A DNA stretch of 64,000 nt from Ischnura elegans (taxonomy: Eukaryota; Arthropoda; Insecta; Odonata; Coenagrionidae): NCBI RefSeq assembly GCF_921293095.1, contig NC_060248.1, positions 81,537,243 through 81,601,242 on the forward strand, read 5' to 3'. The notes below the pieces were generated by a model, which saw nothing but the letters and a program-made list of their open reading frames with translations, searched no databases and was not told the DNA's origin. Numbering within the stretch: position 1 is the stretch's first letter; each line of letters opens with the position of its first letter. Both the position numbers and the translations under genes were made by a program. Positions 1-10,929 of the stretch are shown piece by piece.

Positions 1-1740
1 CTCACACTGTCTTATTTTGGGAAGACTTAGTGTGAAGCGTCGACTAGTTGTTGGATCTAGGGGCTTACTCAATTACTCACAAAACATGTGAAAATGATCC
101 ACAGAACAACGGGGAGATAACACTTAAAAAGTTTAGCATTGAAAATTCTTCATAAGTCATTTACTTTACGTCCAGTATTAATTTTAATTTGTTTTAAAAT
201 ATTCGGTATAGTTTCCAGAAAGCTATCTGTCATTACAATGTCTTAAGAATGGAATTTCAAATGCCAATTTATATTTGAAAGAAAAATTCCCTCGAAAACC
301 GATTATTCGATTGCCTTAGCCAAACATAATAATGAAGCAAAATAGCAATTTACTCACCAAAGGCTAAGCTAAGAGCGATGGGTTCAATTCCCGTTCGGTG
401 GTTACGTTAAGTCGTCACGATATAGATCAATCACGTAACTACCCTGCACTATGCGACTGCATATCACCACCGCCGGACGCGGATCGATTACATCACACAT
501 AGTTTAGCACTTGGCGGGTTAGCAGCTGTTCTTATTCCCGTAGCCTAAGGCGATCGAAAAACTAGTCTCCGAGATGTTTACCTCATCTTCCGATTTATTA
601 TTTATCTCATCTACCGATTTGTTTTGATTTATCTCTCAGGACATGATATATTCAAATCGCAGAACATACCCACTTTAAGCTATCATTAGCTCTACTTAAT
701 TATTCTCCTCTGAATTGGATTTTACCACGTCGGAGTTGCAGAGGTAAATTCTCGTAATCTCCCCAGTTGGCGAAGACTTACCCACACCCGATCCCACACC
801 CATTGCGATGGAGCGGAGCTTGATTACGTTTGTTGCGCCTGAAGTAACGTGAATAAATGGTGACGATGGATGCAGAAAGCCCCATATCACCCCTAAAATA
901 AACCGCGCAGGAAGACGTGATAACCTTTTTAGTGCGAGGATATTCGTGAATTCAATGGCACGAAATCATTTACACGTTATTTAATTTAATATCAGTGAAA
1001 TTTCTATATTTACCTCGGAATTTGAGGGCTGGTTCGGTTTCCGGGAGCGTGGAAAGCTTTTTAATAAAGTAGGTAGGGCATTAATATCCCGATCTAAGGT
1101 TACCAGATTATTAACCCGGAGACCTTCCCGGGTGAATCTCTCATACACCAAGAATTAAAAATCCTTTAAGTTTAATTTTGCACAGGTGAAGGAACTGCTG
1201 CCCTAACCGTAAATCTGTGAACTGTGGCCTAGTCCGCGGTGAAATCTACCCTCATTGACCTAAGCCAAGCTAAGAGCTGAATCACTGAATGAGAGCGACG
1301 GCTACTGGAGACCAGGAGGTCGTTTTCAGGGTGGGAAATGTGGGGCGCGTGGATATACATTTGGCGCGTTGTCGACTTTATGCTGGCGACGCTTTTGAAC
1401 AAAAGACACCAACAACGATCAATCTAATACGAATTGGCTATAACCGTGCTAATAGCAATCACTTTATGCTACCTCTCTAACGATACATTCAGGGAAAAAG
1501 ATGAATTTTACGTGCCATATTAGACTTCAAAAAAAATTTAGCACAAAAATAACAGACAGCAACATAGCGAGATCGAATATTAGCTTGAATCCAATGTCGG
1601 GCCAAGATGAAAAGTTCTAAAAGCTATCACAAAGGCTCACGGAATATAAGCGTAATTACAGATTATGCACCATTTTTTAGTTTTATAATTGGAATATAAA
1701 GTTAAAACACTGTGAAGGCTATGGTTGGGCTCGAAGATAA
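1..1740. other. AT-rich non-coding stretch
   Basis: No gene recognised. Open frames are short (64 codons or fewer) and match no family I know. A B-box-like tRNA motif near 381 is listed separately. The stretch is compatible with intron or intergenic DNA. Confidence 0.6.
362..396 (+). repeat. possible truncated tRNA-like SINE head
   Basis: A D-arm-like segment ending in AAGAGC (about 368-376) is followed almost directly by a canonical RNA polymerase III B box, GGTTCAATTCC (381-391). The anticodon arm that should separate them is missing. This fits a deleted SINE head or chance; only the B-box match is clear. Confidence 0.3.
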
Positions 1741-1812
1741 TAAGAGCAAAAATTAACACTTTTTAAAAAGAGCAAAAATTAACGCCTTTCAAAAAGCGTT
1801 ATTTTTGCTCTT
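1741..1812. repeat. short direct repeat with hairpin
   Basis: Two tandem copies of a ~27-bp unit containing AGAGCAAAAATTAAC start near 1742 and 1769. The second copy is followed by its near-perfect reverse complement. The arms are 1768-1784 and 1796-1812 (reading into ...GCGTTATTTTTGCTCTT), with an 11-bp AT-rich loop. It may be the terminal hairpin of a decayed mobile element. No function is assigned. Confidence 0.6.
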
Positions 1813-1814
1813 CT

Positions 1815-4720
1815 TTAGCGTTACCCCGCTAGCGTTCTTTTCAAAAAGCAGTTTTTTCGCAAATAGATCAAACCCGATCTCTCTAGACGTTTAAAGCACT
1901 TAAATGAACTGGAAATCTTCTCTTATTTAGCATTTTCGATGGTCAGAGATATAATGCGGTACCCTATCATTTCACTGTTCGCTGCACTTAGTTTGTTTTT
2001 CAAGTTGAAGCAAATAAATAAATGATGAAATGTGAGGCTTAGTGAAGAATTTTTAAATTTAAAGAATAAAATAGCACTCACTAATTGATGTTAAAATGAC
2101 AGCAACTTATTTCGGTTATTTATTTCTTTTATCATTTAACCTAAAAACCAAATAAAAGCATTGATCTCTTTAAAATTAGAAAATTATTGAATAGAGAATT
2201 ATAAAATAAGCCATTACAATTATCCAAATTTCTCCAAAGTTACTTCAAAACAGTAACCAAGAAATAGGATATTCTAAATATTTTCTCAAAACAAAGAGTC
2301 AACATTCAATGAATAAATGTAGCCACCACATCAAAATGTTAATAAATAGGGAAATTGTGTGTTTCTAAAAAGATCCAATTTCACAATCAAGGGAAACGGG
2401 ATTTTCTCAGGCACCAGATAGATACCTAACGCGAAATCTGCTCAAAATGAAGTCGCCTCGAGTTATAGCCCTGTTTACATAATCAGGCATATAACAGACA
2501 TTTTCCCCATTTAGTGATCACAATATTCCAGTATTTTAGAATTTACTTGATAATATCTACATGCCTCGAGCTTTTAGTTGCCACGTTGAAATTCTCCCGC
2601 GCGCAGTTGTCCCAAAACAAATTTCGTCTCCTATCTGTCTACAACATCAATCACTAAAATCAACAGCAAATTCAAACTCACTTTTGCCTTCCTAAGAGCT
2701 CACCACTTCAACATGAAAAATTAGTGCTTTTGTTTTTAAAGGAGAACAAGCAAGCACATCAGAGATAACCTTACACTCTGGTAGCAGAGGCAACTAGAAT
2801 TATAGAAGGGCCCTTTACTTCGCTTGTCTAAACTGAGCAGGGACTTTTCCCATACGATGAAAATAATAGCATTATGACAACTGCAGTAAATTTAGAAGCC
2901 ATACCATGTGTAAAGCGTTCAGAGTACACGCTTCGATCACGTACCGGATACAAAAGGTATTTTTCTTTATGTTACGATTGGGGAATTTTATGTAAGATTA
3001 CGACCGATGGGTTTCGGAAAGCGTCGAGTTGATGCATAGCATAAAATATGGTTTTGACAAAATAAAACACCATCATTAACAGCCTCATAGCGGAAAATAA
3101 ATTGGAAGTGCTAATTTAAGTATATTAAGGCATTTTAAAATACATAGATACAAACATAAAAATCTGACCCTTGCTTCGATGTTTTGCGGTAACTTCGTTG
3201 CCAGAAAGACCCATCTTCATGTGGGAAGATCAAACTGCCTTTACCAATGTTGTATTTAACCTTGCCAGCACTATTTATACTACTAGAAAGTAATTATTCT
3301 AAGGTAATTTTGCGCATGTAAGAATGCATGCTAAAATGTGACTTACAGTTGGAGAACTTGTTCATATTCCCTGTTTGCAACGATTGTCACACTATAAGGA
3401 AAAACAAAAATTAATGCTGGATCACCTCTATCGTCTCAGGCTCCACTTTGTGGAAGTTCATTTTAATAATTAAATGAAAAAAAAACATTGTTTTATTCCT
3501 CCAAGTTATTTAAAGGTTTGGTAAGTTTCAACGAAGTGGCGTCATCATCAGATATCTTACACCCAATATTATTACCAATTACACCCAATATCTTTAAAAA
3601 AATGGTAGAATCAAACAAATTATGATTCATTTCAGAATTATTAATGCTTGAATCGACATTACATTTTGGAAAAAGCCTCAACAAAAGATTTGCTGTCCCT
3701 TCTTCCTTCCTTCAGCAGAAAATCAAAGCGTAACATTAGAGCTCCGAAATCGTGCAACTCACTCCTAAGTTCGTCACGTAATACATCATCAGTGCCATTA
3801 GGGCCACGCATTAGGGTAACGAAGGAAGCAATTGTAAGTGATTTGAATTGCAAATATAGGACCTGGATCCATTAATTTATTAATTGGGAACGGCTTTATG
3901 CGTTCTGACACTAATTGCATCGGTCCGATGATTGCGTTCATTGACACCCTAATTACCCCTCATTAATGTAATCCAACTCCACGTGCTTCGCTAACAGCGG
4001 ACGGTTCACGTTATATTTTATTTTTGGCCTCTACACATCTAAATCAATGGAAAGAACGCATCTCCGGTGATTGGTAGCGGTATATAGGACGTCTCGCACA
4101 AAAAGGATTTTACACAAAAATAAGGCTTAATTTCGGCAGAATACAAACGAGAATTAACAAAAATACTAGCAATTACGACCATCATGTATGGGTAAAGTGG
4201 TAAGTAGAGGATAACATTATTTACGCATTAACTGCCATAAATACATGGTCTAACTAACTACTACTTACCGATAGAAATATCTTCTGCAATTTTCCCAGTA
4301 CATGAGTTGTGTATTTACAAAAAAGAGGAAAATATCATGGTTTATTTTTTTGCGAAAATATTTCAATGCGAGAGAAAAGCTTAATTATCTACACGAAAAA
4401 TGCAAGCACCTGATGAGATTAATGTAGAACTAATTTACAATTTTAATAATCAGGTCAACATGCTTCCTAAATGGTACTAAACTCTAAAATAGCCCATGGA
4501 ATTTCTTTACATACTCCTCGGAATCAACATATTTTTAAAATGCCAAGTAGTCTCAGCCCATCCCAAAAAATTTTCTTTTTCAATAAACTATAAGCCAAAC
4601 TCAAAGCAACAGAGGCCATGGCCAAATTTATATTTAGAAACTCAGCACTCACTCTCTCAAAAATATCTGCCATTCTAGTAATATACTAGGAACCTTACCT
4701 CGAGTGTATAATAATACTCG
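1815..4720. other. AT-rich non-coding stretch
   Basis: No recognisable gene, RNA gene or repeat was seen on either strand. The small open frames at 3493-3875 overlap on both strands and look like chance frames. Confidence 0.5.
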
Positions 4721-4729
4721 AAGCGATAA

Positions 4730-4880
4730 AGTTTTATCCAATAAAGTAGTGTGGAATTTATAAAGTTTTTAAATTTTTAGCGGCAAAAAGGATCCCTCTT
4801 GATAATACATGAAAAATTCAAGTTTTATCCAATAAAGTCATGGAATTTACAAAGTTTTTATACTTTCTAGCCGCGAATTT
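4730..4880. repeat. ~91-bp-spaced direct duplication
   Basis: The segment beginning AGTTTTATCCAATAAAGT at 4730 recurs at 4821. Both copies run through TGGAATTTA(T/C)AAAGTTTTT and a CTAG/TTAG-CGGC/CCGC stretch. This is a simple local tandem duplication with a few substitutions. No coding content is evident in either unit. Confidence 0.65.
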
Positions 4881-4884
4881 AAGG

Positions 4885-5700
4885 TCCCAAAAAGTAAAAT
4901 CTCAAACTTATGTAAGTAAAAAACAGATATTTAAACGCCATACCGCTCATATCACAGAGGACAAAACAACGAATATCTCTCCAAGCGTTGCAGCCTGCCG
5001 CAATTTCCCTGGCCCAATTATGACCTCTATGGTAGCCTTATTCCAACATATGCGAAAATGTTTTGACCTGTTATGAAACTTATGAATCAAACATCATTGT
5101 TTATTACAGCGTTTTGGAATAAAAAAAGAAGTACAATCCCTCAAAAGCATCGAAACTCAAGCACCACAAGTAGAATAGAATTCTTGGCAACCGTGGCCAG
5201 TAAATCACATTAACCAGCCATTTCGCGACCTCATAATATTCGGAAATTAGCGATACAAAGCATTGATATCACTGATAAATTTACTCACAATTTCACAGCG
5301 GTATAACGCCTATTGGCTCGCTTTTCGCCTTTCGATTTCCGATAGAAAAATTATTGCTTTTCAGCCCACACCCTTTTTTTCTACCACGCCTCATTTCGAC
5401 TTTGACCCATTGCCCGTTTTCAGCGATAAGCCCATTAACTTGGATGAGCCTCGGTTAGTGAATCTGCGTTTAATCGGGCGCACAAATAAGCCACAAAACT
5501 GAAACAGGGGGTTGTGGGTACGACAAAGACTTCACCTCGTTAGCTACTTCGATCGATCATAAGATCGAATCAAAGAGCACTAAAACACACTTCTAATACG
5601 CACACCACGGTAACCTTGGAGCCATGGCAACGTAGTAGCCAGGGCAAGTCCCTTTCGCGTTTCCTACGGCAATAATCCGAAACCTCAGGATGATTCGTAA
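4885..5700. other. unannotated stretch
   Basis: Two open frames of 78-79 codons on the plus strand (4840-5076 and 5263-5502) resemble no family I recognise. They have no convincing splice or start context. Nothing else stands out. Confidence 0.4.
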
Positions 5701-5710
5701 TGCAAAATTA

Positions 5711-5960
5711 AGGACCTGGACCAGTGGTGCCAACTCCATAATGTGTGAGGGGGCTCAAGCCCCCTCAAAAATTCGTCTTTCTTCGTTCGTTTTTCAAAGC
5801 CAAAAAATGTGTCAAGCTTGTAGAGTTTCCCGGTGAGTCAAGTTTTCGGGGTTCTAGTTTTGATCATATGACTCCTCTAAAAGGCTTTAACCCTCATATG
5901 GATTCTCTGCGCCTTAGCGGCGCTCGTGGTTTTAAAAGTGGTGTAAAAATTTTCCTTTCC
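5711..5960 (+). repeat. left copy of an interspersed repeat family
   Basis: The copy begins at CCTGGACCAGTGGTGCC, passes a GGGGGCTCAAGCCCCC hairpin (5750-5766) and carries TTTAACCCTCATATGGATT (about 5886-5904). Most of these blocks (the hairpin excepted) recur, reverse-complemented, at 8700-8893. It is probably the end of a non-autonomous transposable element. The superfamily cannot be assigned, because no clean terminal repeat or target duplication was found. Confidence 0.55.
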
Positions 5961-6077
5961 AATGGATCATTCTGAAATTTTCAGTAGTCTATTTTTTCTG
6001 CCTTTTTCGTCTACGTATAATATTTTGTTAGCATAGTGTTGATAGTTTACATTTTATTGGCCTCTAATGGAAAAAGT

Positions 6078-6745
6078 TACGTCGTTGGATTTTCGGCGCC
6101 GCTGCGGCGCTCAGTATTTCCTCGTCGCTACGTCATTGACTGCACTCCCAATGTTAATGTCAAATCATTTATGTTTCGTATGAAATGCTATAATATATTT
6201 ATTATCGTATTATTTATATTTTTAAACATTATAAACAAAATGAAATTGTTAAACAAAAGGAAAATTTTACCATACCTATTTTGATTTCTATTACAGATAA
6301 AAATCAAAATATTTGCCTCAATATGATGTTAATTGACAAAACTTCATCTTTTTACAAAATTATTCATAAAAACCTATGGCTAGTCAAAGTTGTTTTCTCA
6401 TGGGCCGCCGACTTAGTTTTGCTTGGACCGAGAATTTCCTCATCGTTACGTCAGGGTCTGCACTTTCAACACTAATGTCAAATCAATAATGTTTCATATG
6501 AAATGCTATAATCTATTTTAATCCTATTATTTAATTTTTAACTTATAAACCAAGTGAAATTGTTTAACAAAAGGAAAATATTACAATACCAATTGTGCTT
6601 TCTCTTTTAGCTTAGAATCATTAGGTTTGCTTCGTTATAATGTTCATTGACAAAAATTCATCTTTTTGCGAGAATTATTCATAGAAACTCATGGCTATTC
6701 AAAGTTGTTTTTCCATGGCTTCCGACTTAGTTTTGCTTGGGCACC
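6078..6745. repeat. two tandem ~317-bp units
   Basis: Landmarks repeat with a spacing of about 317 bp. GCC(G/T)(C/T)CGACTTAGTTTTGCTTGG occurs at 6403 and about 6720. A(G)TATTTCCTCGTCGCTACGTCA at 6113 matches AGAATTTCCTCATCGTTACGTCA at 6431. GAAATTGTTAAACAAAAGGAAAAT is also shared. The first unit includes the GC palindrome GGCGCCGCTGCGGCGC (about 6096-6111), which also occurs in the inverted copy near 8716. The units belong to the repeat family at 5711 and 8893. Confidence 0.65.
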
Positions 6746-6779
6746 TTCTCCGCTCCGCGTCCACGTTACTGCCGTGGTG

Positions 6780-8690
6780 ATAGTCAGCTTTGGGTAAATA
6801 CTAGAGTGACTCTGTTTAGAATTACTCCAAGCAGCAATTCAAAGAAAAATTTAACACAATGCATTATCCGAATTCGTAGAATGCTTCCTCACCGTTGTGT
6901 GAATATTTCTCGCTGAATGAGTAACTGTAACTTACCAAGAGATTCAGAAGTTTCACCGACTACCCTTGAAGAACACATCGCACAGTTATTGTTATATGTC
7001 TTGTACTTTTCATTCGAAAAAAATCCCTTTGCGGCTACGATAGTCTATACAAAATTGCTGGCGTTTATATAGCTACTGATGACGTGACAGTTTACCATTG
7101 AGGTGAAATCAAGATAACTACCCAACTAATTTCGTGATAGAAAATAATTTCTCTTTCCTGACGATGAGTTTAGACTTTACATGGTAAAAATCGTTTCATT
7201 ATGAATAGATGAAAAGACAATTTACCATGAGGTGAAAATTTGTAAACATATATCTCGTTTCTATGTGTACTGAAATGTACAGATGTTTTATGCATTGGGG
7301 GTGTTACTAACGTAAAGGGATGAGTGAGAAGGAGAAAGGAGAAGGAATGCCAGGAGGTTGTTTTGAGGTGAAGGGGCGGTAGTGTGTAGACTGCCAAGGA
7401 TCGGGGAATACCCAGATCGTTGGGACAGGTAGGAGTAGAAAATCCTTATCGCAAAAAAGGTTGGGAGTGCAAGGAGGCAATTAGATACAAAAGCCTGCTT
7501 TTTCTTCATCCTTCTAACGCTGCATGAAGGACAGGGAACAAAAGCCTTGTCAAAACGCCCCGCGGTGGCCCTCCCTTCATTCCAAGAAGGTCCAGCTCGG
7601 TGGGTCATTAGGGTGGTGAGAAGTTCAATCAAGTTTTGTGGGAGGGGGTAAGAAGGTGGTGAATGACGAATAAGGGAGCTTAGTGGGAAAGTATGGAGAG
7701 TCTCAATGTTTGGGTCAGTGAAACGCTAAGAAAGGAAACGGAAAGAAAATGTAAGGGAAGTCCTTCCAAAGTGAGGGTATTTTTGTCACCCCATAGCATT
7801 CTTTCAACAGTTTCTCACGCAGGGCTGGACGAAAGAAATAAGGCAGCTGCACCTTCTCCCCTACCACCAATAACACATACTTCTAAGAATTTTTTTTTTT
7901 TGGACTTCCCACCAATCCAGGAGTAAAACCTAATCTTATGCACTCCCACGCAAAACATTTACCCGTCCATATCTAAGGAAACCTTTCGCTTGGGCTACAC
8001 GTCCCCAGTGGGGGAATGGGGCTCCGTGGTAGGAAAAGAGTACCGACTCTTCTAGCTCCATCTCCAAAGAAGCGTTGAGTTCTTTGACACGCCGCTTATC
8101 ATCCCATATTATTTATATTTCAAAAGCCATAAGACTTGATTTTTTTAATTTCAGGACATAAGCTCCCAGAATATTCGTAAGATTTGTCTTGATCGCTAGA
8201 ATCTTGTAAAAATCACGAAAGTTACACTCGTCTCTTCACACTTAACCTACATCTGTTCCATTATTATCGTTTAATAACTTATCCTTCTATATACACTGCA
8301 AAGATATAACATATGGGTGGACGCATTGAAGCAAAATTATGTCATATGGGCATAAACGAATTTTATTTGGTCATCATTTTTAGCATTTAGATACATAAAA
8401 TTATAAACAATATAAACATTAAAAAGCGGAGTTTGCCGAGCTCTGCATATCAGAAAAATATTTCAAACAACAATTACTCACGAAATTAAAACTTTCACTC
8501 AAAAATAACATACAAAGGGAACTGAAATAAAGAGCATTACGGCAAGAAATGGAAAAGAATGCAGCGTTCAATTTTTTTTGTTATTACTTCAACAATAAGG
8601 GTTTAAATCTAGCAAAACACGGTAAGAAATAAAGATAATAGATGTATTTACCATTATCAATCAAAAAACTTGTAAATTCAGGCTAACTTT
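6780..8690. other. unannotated stretch between inverted repeat copies
   Basis: No gene recognised. The minus-strand 114-codon frame (7288-7632) and its neighbours have no recognisable motif. A small inverted pair CATGGTAAA/TTTACCATG (about 7180-7232) and an uninterrupted T run near 7890 are the only features seen. The stretch may be interior sequence of a composite element spanning 5.7-8.9 kb. Confidence 0.4.
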
Positions 8691-8699
8691 GAAAGATAA

Positions 8700-8893
8700 T
8701 AGCAAAAAATGACGCGGCGCCGCTGCGGCGCCGAGAATCCAACGACGTAACTAATTTTGTAAATCCATATGAGGGTTAAAAAACTTTAAAACTGAATATT
8801 TTTCATCTAAAATTTAGAAAATTTCCCGTGGGAAAACTCCCGATATATAATCCCGATAAGTATTTATCATAAATCGGCGCCCCTGACCTGGAC
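8700..8893 (-). repeat. inverted copy of the 5.7-kb repeat family
   Basis: Read on the minus strand from 8893, this segment starts with a GGTCCAGGTCAGGGGCGCC-like end. It then carries TTTTTTAACCCTCATATGGATT and GTTACGTCGTTGGATTCTCGGCGCCGC. The same blocks occur in the same order in the plus-strand copy from 5711 to 6110. Orientation is therefore opposite, with the two ends facing outward. This could mean one ~3.2-kb element or two independent insertions. Confidence 0.55.
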
Positions 8894-9696
8894 CTACAGT
8901 CATTTCACCATGTGGCTCTGGCACGATCAGTATTTCCCGAACTCCTCATCTCTCTTCCCCAGCATCAAAGATTCAAAATAATCTGAAATGTCTCACTTGG
9001 GGAAAATATACTGACTAATTTCCTGGGCTTAGTAAAAAAATTCATGGGTTACCACAAATTTCACGACTTTTGCGTCAGCAAGAGCCCAATAAGAGCTGCA
9101 ACGACTTTTTTTCTCAGCACAGGGCGAAGTTACGGAGAGAGTAGCCAAAACAACTTGAAAAATATACGCAGCATATCAATACCGTGAGATAAAGAAGACC
9201 AGTCGTCAGTGACTAAACCTGTAGGTAAATTATGATAGGTGATGGTTGAGCTCACTCAAAGTGCATCCCCAGAGGAGTGTTTTCATACATTTTAGGTTGG
9301 TAACAAAATCCTTTCCATACCCTACCTCGCATTTTGAGGATGGTATTTGGAAAAAGAATTACTTGGAATTTCAACTCAGGACTGTCAATTAATCTAGCAA
9401 ACACTTTACCTACAATGCTTCCACGCTTCTCATAAATCGACGTGATACACTTAAAATTATTTTCTTCTTACTACTATCAGTCCTCATTTATATCCACATT
9501 GTATGTATGCAACAGTCTTTCTATTCGAAGGTTTACGTATATTGCGTTGGAGATTTTTCAAATAAACCTCAGGCCCATAGGAAAGCTTCTATAGATAAAT
9601 GTGTATTCCGCCCACCATAGCCGTTACATATCTTTTCACTGCCTACATAAATATTTCTCTAACCCCTTTCGCGGCTAGTTAAAGAGTGGTCAACAA

Positions 9697-9765
9697 ATCA
9701 TTGATCTTAAATGACCTCTCTATTTGGTCAGATCAAATAAAGAGAGCAAGCAAAACACATATTCC
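9697..9765. repeat. direct repeat, copy 1
   Basis: The segment with AATGACCTCTCTATTTGGTC..GATCAAATAAAGAGAGCAAGCAAAA recurs about 770 bp downstream (10470-10545) as AATGACCTCACTCTTTGATCAAATCAACTGAAAGAAAGCAAGCAAAAG. The duplicated core is about 60 bp. It lies just upstream of a GC-rich island in the second copy. The function of the repeat is unknown. Confidence 0.5.
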
Positions 9766-10469
9766 CCTCATTGCGACCGTTGGAGTCGAGAACTCAAGTA
9801 TTAGGTCATCCACAAAAAGATGAGGCGTCCTTAATGGTGCTGACGGGTGCCCCGACGCGCCTCATTACAAAACGTTCTTACGATAATAAATATTGGCCCC
9901 ATTTATGGTTAACCTTGAAAAATTACCACCAAAGACAGCGATGATTGGCCTGTTCGATGGAGATGAAGAAATACGATTCTATAATTAGGTCACGTAAATC
10001 TATTTAATGGACTTGTTGGATCTTCCGCGGCCAAAGGTTTAAATTCACTGCAGCCGTATAGAGACTTTAATCAGTATTCTCAGTGTTGACACCAATTGGG
10101 ATCTATATGCATTAAAGTTTTCTGAATGAACCCATCCAGTGATACTGAAAATTCTGACTACTAGGTCTTTTCTGTTGTAGCGCTTTGGATATAATGGAAG
10201 GGTAGTGTGTGAATAATGCTATTAATGCATGTTGTGTTTCAAAAGTTTTGTATTAGAGAAGGGGATTTTTTAATAGATAGTTAGCTACTCTTTCGTAAAA
10301 TAAATCAGTTGTACTAATTAATAGAAATATGTTTATTTGAAAGTCAGGAAAACATGATTAAAGTTACAACACCCGGGGAAAATACCAAAAATTTCATTTT
10401 ATCCCTTTCATCCAATAACTTCCAATGGATATATTCGTTTCAATTTGGTAATAGTATTATCTTTAAACC

Positions 10470-10545
10470 CCCTAGGTTTTAAAATGACCTCACTCTTTGA
10501 TCAAATCAACTGAAAGAAAGCAAGCAAAAGGTATTTCATGGCAAC
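10470..10545. repeat. direct repeat, copy 2
   Basis: Second copy of the element at 9697-9765, ending about 65 bp before the GC-rich island at 10610. Both copies share the tail AAAG(A/AA)GCAAGCAAAA. Confidence 0.5.
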
Positions 10546-10609
10546 ACGATGAAAGTCTCTCTCAATCCTTAATCATCCTCTTGGAGAGTAGAAGGGAGGA
10601 GGGATTTGG

Positions 10610-10835
10610 TTGGCACAGTCCATTGGCGAAGAGAGCTCTCTCTCCGAAGCCGAGAGACTTATATACTCTGGGGATGCATAGAATGCAGCGTGAATTTTGC
10701 AAAGCTTTGAGCACCAAGCCGCGTGTGGTTCGTTCATTCCCTTTAACGCGGGGAGCACCTCGAGGATGGAAAGCAGGGCAAGGCGAGGAGGGAATCCGTG
10801 ACGACGGGCGAAGTCAGTCGGGCGAGAAAGCGCGC
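10610..10835. other. GC/CpG-rich island
   Basis: This is an abrupt rise in GC and CpG inside AT-rich DNA, with many CG dinucleotides from 10690 to 10835 such as GTGACGACGGGCGAAG and GAAAGCGCGCGGG. Frames are open on both strands here (134 codons at 10497-10901 on plus, 60-61 codons on minus), as expected where stop codons are rare. None gives a recognisable protein. It is a candidate promoter, enhancer or unmethylated island; a lineage-specific exon is not excluded. Confidence 0.4.
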
Positions 10836-10929
10836 GGGACGTGGAAACATATTTTTATCGCTCTCTGCCACCAGAATGAGGATTTTGCAACACGGTTTTA
10901 AGGGGATATTCTCTACGGTAATCACCTCA

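Larger units (their letters stand above)
8900..10600. other. AT-rich non-coding stretch
   Basis: No gene seen. It contains one half of a short dispersed direct repeat (9697-9765, recurring at 10470-10545), listed separately. Confidence 0.5.
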
